Assembly (NCBI RefSeq): GCF_000264315.1
Contig: NZ_AJXU01000067.1
Location: forward strand, 1-40,893
DNA: 40,893 nt
Source of the DNA: Rhodanobacter fulvus Jip2
GTDB taxonomy: Bacteria > Pseudomonadota > Gammaproteobacteria > Xanthomonadales > Rhodanobacteraceae
Direction: 5' to 3'
A program made the position numbers and the translations under genes. Below the pieces are notes generated by a model, which was given only the letters and a program-made list of their open reading frames with translations, was not told where the DNA came from and did no database searches. Below are positions 35,245-40,893 of this stretch, piece by piece; the first letter of the stretch is position 1, and the number at the start of each line of letters is the position of its first letter.

Positions 35245-35260
35245 GCCGGACCGATCCGGC
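35245..35260. terminator. possible hairpin between xthA and ampG
   Basis: GCCGGA-CCGA-TCCGGC is a perfect 6-bp stem with a 4-base loop, flanked by further partial pairing (TGATC and GATCA outside). It lies in the 27-bp gap between convergent stops. No T-run follows, so termination is inferred from position only. Confidence 0.4.
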
Positions 35261-35267
35261 AGCCTGA

Positions 35268-36584
35268 TCAAGCCGAGGCGCGAACGTCGACCTCGGCGAT
35301 GGCGCGGTCCACCAGGCCGCGGTGCATCATCCAGCCGAACAGCGCCACGCCCGGCAGCGCCACCACGGTGGTCATCAGGTAGAAATCCACGTAACCCATG
35401 CTCTGGATCAGGCCGCCGGCCGTGGTGCCGGTCACCAGCCGGCCCACCACCGAGGCGGCGGCCGACAGCAGCGCGTATTGCGATGCCGTGTAAGAGAGGT
35501 TGCACAGCGCCGACAGATACGCCACCACCACCACGCCACCGATGCCGCTGGCGATGTTCTCAAAGCCGATCGTGAACGCCAGCATGTCGTTGTTGTGACC
35601 CATGTGCGCCAATACGGCGAACGACAGGTTGGACACCGCCATCAACACCAGGCTCAGCAGCACAGAGCGCTTCATACCCAGCCTTACGTACAGCATGCCG
35701 CCGATGAAGATGCCCACTAGATAGGCGATGAAGCCAAAGCCGACGTCGTAGGTGGCGATTTCCTCGTTGCTGAAGTGCAGATCCTGCAGCAGCAGGCGCA
35801 CCGTGAGGTTGGCCAGCGTGTCGCCGATCTTGTGGATCAGCACGAACAGCAGCACCAGCCACGCGCCGCTGCGGCGGAAAAATTCCGTCAATGGCCCCAC
35901 CGCCGACGACAGCGCCACACCCAGACCCTTCACCGGAATGGGGTCGCGATGGCGGGCCGGTTCGCCCAGCCAGAAACCCACGAACACGGCCGGCAGCACC
36001 AGGAAAGCGCACAACGTATAGGCCAGCGCCCAGCCCGATGACGCGGCCACCAGCAGCGCGATGGCACCGGCGCTCACCGAACCGATCCGCCAGCCGTACT
36101 GCGACATGCCGGAACCGACACCCAGTTGCCGCGGCTGCAGTATCTCGATCCGGTATGCGTCGATCACGATGTCGAACGTGGCGCCGGCCACGCCGACCAG
36201 CACGGCGGCCAGCGCCACCGTCTCAAGACTGGCCTGCGGGCTGACCACGCCCAGAAAAACCACCGACGCCGCGACCGCCAGCGCCGTCAGCCACAGCCAC
36301 GAGCGGCGTTGGCCGTACCTGCCCAGGAACGGCAGGCGCCCCCGATCCACCACCGGCGCCCACAGGAATTTCAGGTTGTAGACCAGAAACGCCAGGGAAA
36401 ACGCGGTCACGCTGCGCTTGTCGATGCCGTCCTGGGCCAGCCGCGTGGTCAAGGTGGCGCCGATCATGGCGTACGGAAAACCGGAGGAGATCCCCAGCAG
36501 CAGCGCACCGATCGGCGCGGGCTCCAGATAGGGTTTGAGCGAGGCAAGAATGCCCGGGGAGCCGCGCGATGCTGTGCTGGTCAT
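35268..36584 (-). CDS. ampG: AmpG-type muropeptide MFS transporter
   Basis: The 438-residue integral membrane protein has about 12 hydrophobic helices throughout. Family motifs are GISSGFPYAMIGATLTTRL near residues 32-50, FSLAFLVYNLKFLWAPVVD near 62-80 and GATFDIVIDAYRIE near 133-146. AmpG imports GlcNAc-anhydroMurNAc peptides from the periplasm for cell-wall recycling, and so also influences AmpC beta-lactamase induction in species that have AmpR. It is somewhat shorter than the E. coli protein (491), without the last extension. Its start lies 9 bp after the anmK stop, so it is the third gene of a wall-recycling operon. Confidence 0.92.
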   Translation of the reverse strand: MTSTASRGSPGILASLKPYLEPAPIGALLLGISSGFPYAMIGATLTTRLAQDGIDKRSVTAFSLAFLVYNLKFLWAPVVDRGRLPFLGRYGQRRSWLWLTALAVAASVVFLGVVSPQASLETVALAAVLVGVAGATFDIVIDAYRIEILQPRQLGVGSGMSQYGWRIGSVSAGAIALLVAASSGWALAYTLCAFLVLPAVFVGFWLGEPARHRDPIPVKGLGVALSSAVGPLTEFFRRSGAWLVLLFVLIHKIGDTLANLTVRLLLQDLHFSNEEIATYDVGFGFIAYLVGIFIGGMLYVRLGMKRSVLLSLVLMAVSNLSFAVLAHMGHNNDMLAFTIGFENIASGIGGVVVVAYLSALCNLSYTASQYALLSAAASVVGRLVTGTTAGGLIQSMGYVDFYLMTTVVALPGVALFGWMMHRGLVDRAIAEVDVRASA

Positions 36585-36593
36585 GGGCCTATG

Positions 36594-37730
36594 CTAACCA
36601 GCTGGCGCGTCGCTGACGGGCGCCGCGTGCAACGCACCCAAAACCCGCAGCCCGCGTGCGCCGGTAACCGCCGGCAGGTTGCCGGGCAGCCCCAGTACGC
36701 GCTGCCGCGCCAGCCAGGCAAAAGCGGTGGCTTCCAGGTAGTCCGGATCGACGCCTTCGCGCGCGGTGCTGAACAAGACGCGCGGCGCCAGCAACTCGCC
36801 CAGTCGATGCATCAGCGCGCCGTTGTGCACGCCGCCGCCGCAGGCCAACACTTCGCGGGCACTCGCCGCGTGCCGGTCGATCGCCGCCACCACGCTGCGC
36901 GCGGACAGCTCCAGCAGCGTTGCCTGCACGTCGGCGGGATCCAGCGCCGCCTGTTGCGGATGACCGTCCAGCCACGCCAGGTGGAAATACTCGCGCCCCG
37001 TGCTCTTGGGCGGCGCCAGCGCGAAATAGGGATCGTCGAGCAATGCCTGCAGCAGGGCCGGGTTGACGCGGCCACTGGTGGCGAACGCGCCGTCGCGGTC
37101 ATAGGCTTCGCCGCGATGACGCTGGCACCAGGCATCCAGCAGCCCGTTGGCGGGGCCGGTATCGAAACCGGAAACGCCGCCGTCGGCGCCCAACACGGTG
37201 ATGTTGGCGATGCCGCCCAGATTCAGCACGACGCGTGCGTGGCCGGGACGCCCCAGCAACATCGCGTGCACGGCCGGCAGCAAGGGCGCGCCCTGGCCAC
37301 CGGCGGCCACGTCGGCGCGGCGAAAATCAGCCACCACATCGATGCCGCAACGCTCGGCAATGACGGTGGGATCGCCCAGTTGCAGCGTGAAGGGGTAGGG
37401 GCCGGAAGGTCGATGCCGCATGGTCTGGCCGTGCGATCCGATCGCCCGGACGTCACCGGGCGCGGTGCCGCTGTGCTGCAGAAGCGCCAGCGCGGCGTCG
37501 GCAAGGCAGTGTCCGATCCGGACGTCCAGACGTCCAAACGTATCGAGGTCCAGCGGCGCGTCGCTTTGCGCCAGGGTCAGGATCTGCGCCCGCATATCCT
37601 CGGGCCACGGCAGGTTGTGTGCCGCCTGCAGGCGGGGTTTGCCATCGGAAAAACGGACCAGTGCGGCGTCGATGCCGTCGGCGCTGGTACCCGACATCAG
37701 GCCCAGGTAAAGGGCCTTCTCGCTATCCAT
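36594..37730 (-). CDS. anmK: anhydro-N-acetylmuramic acid kinase
   Basis: The 378-residue kinase opens the 1,6-anhydro ring of anhydroMurNAc and phosphorylates it to MurNAc-6-phosphate, a key recycling step. The ATP-binding start is LGLMSGTSADGIDAAL (residues 9-24). GSHGQTMRHRP lies near 98-108, LNLGGIANITVLG near 169-181, and the catalytic Asp190 is in GFDTGPANGLLDAW. VLACGGGVHNGALM occurs in the C-terminal domain. Length matches the family (about 370). It begins 13 bp after the M23 peptidase stop and ends 9 bp before the ampG start. Confidence 0.96.
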   Translation of the reverse strand: MDSEKALYLGLMSGTSADGIDAALVRFSDGKPRLQAAHNLPWPEDMRAQILTLAQSDAPLDLDTFGRLDVRIGHCLADAALALLQHSGTAPGDVRAIGSHGQTMRHRPSGPYPFTLQLGDPTVIAERCGIDVVADFRRADVAAGGQGAPLLPAVHAMLLGRPGHARVVLNLGGIANITVLGADGGVSGFDTGPANGLLDAWCQRHRGEAYDRDGAFATSGRVNPALLQALLDDPYFALAPPKSTGREYFHLAWLDGHPQQAALDPADVQATLLELSARSVVAAIDRHAASAREVLACGGGVHNGALMHRLGELLAPRVLFSTAREGVDPDYLEATAFAWLARQRVLGLPGNLPAVTGARGLRVLGALHAAPVSDAPAG

Positions 37731-37743
37731 GGGACGTCGCAGG

Positions 37744-39189
37744 TCAGCTGTCGGAGTTGCGGGTGGGTTTGTCGCTGCGCGCCAGCCTCATGCGCGAATC
37801 AAGCGCTTCCAGGCGAGCCAGCTGGGGCTTGACGACCTGTGCCTTGAATTTGGCCAGCTGCGCGGCAGGCAGCGGCTGGGGTTGCGGCAGAGTCACGGTT
37901 TGCGGATTGCGCTGCACGCCGTTGACGCGGAATTCGTAGTGAAGATGCGGGCCGGTGGCCAGCCCGGTCATGCCGACATAGCCGATCACTTCGCCCTGGC
38001 GCACGTGTTCGCCCACGTGCTGGCCTTTCACGAAACGCGACATGTGGCCATACGCCGTGCTGATGGTCTTGCTGTGCTGGACCACCACGAAATTGCCGTA
38101 ACCGCGCTCCCAGCCGTGGTACTTGATCACGCCATCGCCCGCGGCGTGGATGGGCGTTCCGCTGGGGGCGGCGTAGTCGACGCCCTTGTGTGCGCGCATG
38201 CGGCCAAGGACGGGGTGCATGCGTGCGGTGGTGAACTTGGATGAGATGCGGGTGAAATCCACCGGAATGCGCAGGAAGGATTTCTCGATCGGCCGCCCGT
38301 CTTCACTGAACCAGCCGAATTCGCCATTGGCTTTCTTGAACCGATAGGCGGTGTAGCGCTTGCCCTGGTTGACGAATTCCGCGGCAATGATGTCGCCGTG
38401 GCCGTAGCGCTGGCCGTCGCGGTAGACGTCATCGTAAATCACGGTGAAGCGGTCGCCAGCGCGCAGGTCCTGCACGAAATCGATGTCGTACTTGAACAGG
38501 TCGGCGAGCTTGCCGACCATCGCGGCGTCCATGCCGGCCTGACCAGCCGAGGCATAGAGACTGCTGCTGATGACGCCGTGGGCGATCTGCTCGCGCACAT
38601 CCATGTCGCGCTTCTGGATGGCCAGCGTGGGCTGCACGCCATCGAGTCGAATGGTTGCGCGGCTGGCCGCGTCCTTCTCGAAGCGGAAGCCGTCGAGGCT
38701 GCCGTCGTTATTCTGCAGAAAATCGAATTCCTGTCCCGGCCGGATGCTGTGCAGGGCACTGCTGGCGCCACCGGCCGCGTCCATCACTGTTTGCAGGTCG
38801 CTCATGCCGAGGCCGCGGTCGGCAAAGATGTCCGACAGCGTCTGCCCGGGTTGTACGCGCACGGATTGCCAGTTGTCCTGCTCCGGTGCGGCGATGCGGG
38901 GCGTGATTTCGGGTACGGCAAGCGGCAGCAACGCATGAACTTCAGGCAGCGGCGACGGGCGCATCGCACTGGCCCAGGCGGGCATGATGAAGCCGGAGAG
39001 CAAGGTGATCAGCATGGCCGTTCCGGCCAGCACCCAGCGTTCCCGGTGCCACGAAATCGGTTCCACTTCACCGCTGCGGTTGAACGACCAGTGCGCACAG
39101 CGTTCGTAGAAGTGGGAATGCCGCTGCTGTGCCTTTCGGCAAATGGCTTGCCTGCGCGCGAGACGCGCCCCCCGATTGTCTTCTGCCAT
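37744..39189 (-). CDS. M23 family peptidoglycan endopeptidase (MepM-like)
   Basis: The 481-residue protein has a basic cytoplasmic N-terminus and one membrane helix (about 50-74, GTAMLITLLSGFIMPAWAS). A LysM/OapA-like domain (about 105-150, VRVQPGQTLSDIFADRGLG) and a Csd3-like middle domain follow. The C-terminal M23 lysostaphin-type peptidase is complete: His334 and Asp338 in HKGVDY, and His415 and His417 in HLHYE, the zinc and catalytic residues. Such enzymes cut peptide crosslinks to allow wall growth. The ATG at 39189 has a good promoter upstream; a much longer open frame into tyrS lacks family similarity. It heads an operon with anmK and ampG. Confidence 0.92.
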   Translation of the reverse strand: MAEDNRGARLARRQAICRKAQQRHSHFYERCAHWSFNRSGEVEPISWHRERWVLAGTAMLITLLSGFIMPAWASAMRPSPLPEVHALLPLAVPEITPRIAAPEQDNWQSVRVQPGQTLSDIFADRGLGMSDLQTVMDAAGGASSALHSIRPGQEFDFLQNNDGSLDGFRFEKDAASRATIRLDGVQPTLAIQKRDMDVREQIAHGVISSSLYASAGQAGMDAAMVGKLADLFKYDIDFVQDLRAGDRFTVIYDDVYRDGQRYGHGDIIAAEFVNQGKRYTAYRFKKANGEFGWFSEDGRPIEKSFLRIPVDFTRISSKFTTARMHPVLGRMRAHKGVDYAAPSGTPIHAAGDGVIKYHGWERGYGNFVVVQHSKTISTAYGHMSRFVKGQHVGEHVRQGEVIGYVGMTGLATGPHLHYEFRVNGVQRNPQTVTLPQPQPLPAAQLAKFKAQVVKPQLARLEALDSRMRLARSDKPTRNSDS

Positions 39190-39227
39190 GCCGTGCGCCC
39201 CGCGGTACAAAGTAACAAACTGCGCGT

Positions 39228-39257
39228 ACCATAGCGGCCATGTGTAAATGGCGTCAA
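39228..39257 (-). promoter_or_regulatory. sigma-70 promoter of the M23-anmK-ampG operon
   Basis: On the minus strand, TTGACG (39257-39252) and TATGGT (39233-39228) are separated by 18 bp. Transcription would start near 39221, leaving a leader of about 32 bases before the ATG at 39189. This is one of the clearest promoters in the window. Confidence 0.65.
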
Positions 39258-39293
39258 CGCCTTTCCCATCAAGGGTTTGCGCGACATTTCTGG

Positions 39294-39311
39294 TTAACGC
39301 ACAATTAACGC
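39294..39311. promoter_or_regulatory. direct TTAACGC repeats upstream of tyrS
   Basis: Two TTAACGC heptamers (39294-39300 and 39305-39311) are spaced 11 bp apart, one helical turn. They lie between the divergent M23 operon and tyrS, 60 bp before the tyrS ATG. They could be a protein-binding site; no regulator is known. Confidence 0.3.
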
Positions 39312-39370
39312 AAGCAGCACGGTCGATGACGACTGCGGCTTGCCCCTTACGACCCATCAGAGAGGAATAC

Positions 39371-40582
39371 ATGAGCGAGCTGGAGCAGGCGCTGGCCACG
39401 ATTGCGCGTGGCGCGGATGAAATCATCAAGCGGGAGGATCTGGCCGAACGGCTGAAGAGCGGGCGTCCCCTGCGGATCAAGGCCGGCTTCGATCCCACGG
39501 CGCCGGACCTGCATCTGGGCCATACCGTCTTGTTGAACAAGATGCGGCAGTTCCAGGACCTCGGCCACCAGGTGATCTTCCTGATCGGTGACTTCACCGG
39601 GATGATCGGCGACCCCACCGGCAAGAACGTTACCCGCAAACCGCTGACCCGCGAAGACGTGCTGGCCAACGCCGAGACCTACGCCGAGCAGGTCTACAAG
39701 GTGCTCGATCGGGAGAAGACCGAGCTGCGCTTCAATTCCGAATGGTTCGGCCAGATGTCCGCCGCCGACATGATCAAACTCGCCGCGCAGCACACGGTGG
39801 CGCGCATGCTGGAGCGCGACGACTTCACCAAGCGCTACGCCGCCCAGCAGCCGATCGCCATCCACGAGTTCCTCTATCCGCTGGTGCAAGGCTATGACTC
39901 GGTGGCATTGAAGGCCGACGTCGAGCTTGGCGGTACCGACCAGAAGTTCAACCTGTTGATGGGACGCGCGTTGCAGGAACACCATGGCCAGCCGCCGCAG
40001 ATCGTGTTGACGATGCCGCTGCTGGAAGGCCTCGATGGTGTCAACAAGATGTCCAAGTCACTGGGCAACTACATAGGCATCGACGAGCCGGCCATCGACA
40101 TGGTCACCAAGACCATGAAGATCGGCGACGAGTTGATGTGGCGGTGGTTCGAGCTGCTCAGCTTCGACCTGTCACTGGATGAGCTGGCGCGGATGAAAAG
40201 CGATATCGCCAGCGGCGCGCTCAACCCGCGTGACGCCAAGTTGCGCCTGGCCCGTGAACTGGCCACGCGTTTCCATGGTGCAGCGGCGGCGGAACAGGCC
40301 ATTGCCGGCTGGCACGCGGTTGTGCGCGGCGAAGGCGATACATCGTTGCTGCCGCAGACCGAGCTGCCCGTACCCGCCGAGGGCCTGCGCCTGGCGGCGT
40401 TGCTCACGGCGGCCGGCCTGACCGCCAGCAACTCCGAGGCCAGTCGCAAGCTGAAAGAGCGCGCCGTGCGCATCGATGCCGAGGTGGTTGAGGACGCGCA
40501 GCGCTCTTTCGAGCCCGGTTTCGAAGGCGTGCTGCAGGTGGGCAAGCGAAATTTCGCCCGGGTGAAGCTCGTTCAGGCCTGA
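39371..40582 (+). CDS. tyrS: tyrosine--tRNA ligase
   Basis: The 403-residue class I synthetase charges tRNA-Tyr. The HIGH motif is HLGH at residues 48-51 in [11 protein letters not shown], and KMSKS is at 226-230 in [13 protein letters not shown]-terminal S4 RNA-binding domain (about 335-400, [16 protein letters not shown]) is present. The perfect KMSKS and the length mark it as the TyrZ-like bacterial type rather than the E. coli K-F-G-K-T type. The ATG has AGAGG upstream at good spacing; longer upstream openings lack similarity. It is divergent from the M23 operon and immediately upstream of the rRNA promoters. Confidence 0.96.
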   Translation: MSELEQALATIARGADEIIKREDLAERLKSGRPLRIKAGFDPTAPDLHLGHTVLLNKMRQFQDLGHQVIFLIGDFTGMIGDPTGKNVTRKPLTREDVLANAETYAEQVYKVLDREKTELRFNSEWFGQMSAADMIKLAAQHTVARMLERDDFTKRYAAQQPIAIHEFLYPLVQGYDSVALKADVELGGTDQKFNLLMGRALQEHHGQPPQIVLTMPLLEGLDGVNKMSKSLGNYIGIDEPAIDMVTKTMKIGDELMWRWFELLSFDLSLDELARMKSDIASGALNPRDAKLRLARELATRFHGAAAAEQAIAGWHAVVRGEGDTSLLPQTELPVPAEGLRLAALLTAAGLTASNSEASRKLKERAVRIDAEVVEDAQRSFEPGFEGVLQVGKRNFARVKLVQA

Positions 40583-40695
40583 CGAACACGCCGTCCGGGC
40601 CCACCGGGCGCGTGGAGCTTGCGCGGTTGGAAAGAAATATTTTCAGCAACGCCAGTGGCTTGCCGAACATTTCCGCTATTTCTCTCAACAATCGC

Positions 40696-40723
40696 TTGCC
40701 AAATTTCAGCCAGCTCGTATTAT
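40696..40723 (+). promoter_or_regulatory. rRNA operon promoter P1 (candidate)
   Basis: TTGCCA (40696-40701) and TATTAT (40718-40723) are separated by 16 bp. The sequence ahead is AT-rich compared with the rest of the window (about 40630-40690, AAGAAATATTTTC), as expected for UP or Fis-binding DNA. Tandem promoters are typical of rRNA operons. Confidence 0.55.
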
Positions 40724-40793
40724 TCGCGTCCCGCAGTCGCCCAACGTCGCAAGACGGACCGCCGGAACCTCGAAAAAAGCTTCAACGAGGGTG

Positions 40794-40821
40794 TTGACGG
40801 TCAGGAAAATCGATGTAAGAT
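40794..40821 (+). promoter_or_regulatory. rRNA operon promoter P2
   Basis: TTGACG (40794-40799) and TAAGAT (40816-40821) are separated by 16 bp, followed by GGGCGGCTC. The 16-bp spacing and a GC-rich discriminator are usual for stringently controlled rRNA promoters. Transcription should begin near 40828. Confidence 0.7.
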
Positions 40822-40827
40822 GGGCGG

Positions 40828-40893
40828 CTCACCTAGGACGAAACGTTTTGGGGCGGTACCGGGAAAACCGGTGCCAAGCGAACGATCTTTGAC
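40828..40893 (+). ncRNA. start of rRNA operon leader (truncated by window end)
   Basis: The leader contains an 8-bp hairpin, GGTACCGG-GAAAA-CCGGTGCC (40854-40874, one G-U pair), followed by GATCTTTGAC. These resemble the boxB and boxA antitermination signals of bacterial rRNA leaders. The 16S rRNA gene itself is not reached. Identification rests on promoter and leader features and on the tyrS context known from Xanthomonadaceae. Confidence 0.6.

Noticed and set aside
36126..37832. 568-codon open frame antisense to anmK and ampG
   Set aside because: It spans two real genes on the opposite strand and shows no motifs.
39190..39669. 641-residue form of the M23 peptidase reaching into tyrS
   Set aside because: The extra 160 residues are antisense to tyrS and cover the promoter; the ATG at 39189 gives a normal membrane-anchored protein.

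Overview
The window is high-GC gammaproteobacterial chromosome. Gene content, gene order and repeat types point to the Xanthomonadales/Lysobacterales, most likely Rhodanobacteraceae (Rhodanobacter, Dyella or Luteibacter-like). The supporting signs are coaBC-dut-algC next to pyrE, tyrS directly ahead of a ribosomal RNA promoter, a divergent speE/speA pair, and many intergenic palindromic repeats (REP doublets around GCGACTTCAGTCGC, GGGAATC heptamers, CCTCTCCCC/GGGGAGAGG hairpins). The genus is an inference; no rRNA gene lies inside the window. No phage, transposase, CRISPR array, toxin-antitoxin or defence locus is visible. This is essentially core chromosome, and the unusual material is intergenic.

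Layout. 1-9,570: a giant cyclic beta-1,2-glucan synthase gene (ndvB-like, minus strand) bounded by REP doublets, and a GNAT acetyltransferase. 9,592-13,490: a conserved protein of unknown function, a 284-bp tandem duplication of hairpin repeats, a FadI-like thiolase and a TonB-domain protein. 13,490-18,995: a lipoprotein of the phospholipase D/cardiolipin synthase family, the phosphohistidine phosphatase SixA, a 165-bp near-perfect hairpin element, an orphan ParA-type ATPase, an unknown exported protein and a small membrane protein, with two more hairpin-repeat clusters. 18,995-22,038: polyamine genes speE and speA, divergent. 22,076-24,804: 3-hydroxybutyrate dehydrogenase translationally coupled to a patatin-like hydrolase, facing a YdfG-like reductase.

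24,834-34,455: argS with a SPOR-domain protein; radC divergent from coaBC-dut-algC; a DUF4124-type protein; pyrE with a second GNAT gene. 34,470-40,582: xthA, then a compact minus-strand operon for peptidoglycan turnover (M23 endopeptidase, anmK, ampG) with a good sigma-70 promoter, and tyrS. 40,583-40,893: tandem rRNA-operon promoters and the start of the leader; the 16S gene should begin just past the end.

How the genes fit together: the M23 enzyme can cut the wall, AmpG imports anhydro-muropeptides and AnmK phosphorylates the freed anhydro-MurNAc. CoaBC, Dut and PyrE serve cofactor and nucleotide supply, and AlgC supplies sugar-1-phosphates for exopolysaccharide and LPS. SpeA and SpeE belong to polyamine synthesis. 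The thiolase, 3-hydroxybutyrate dehydrogenase and patatin suggest acyl and hydroxybutyrate turnover. I found no clear new multi-gene system. The best leads are the 165-bp hairpin, the two-hairpin repeat family, the REP-enclosed heptamer array, a DnaA-box-like cluster ahead of argS and a structured speA leader.
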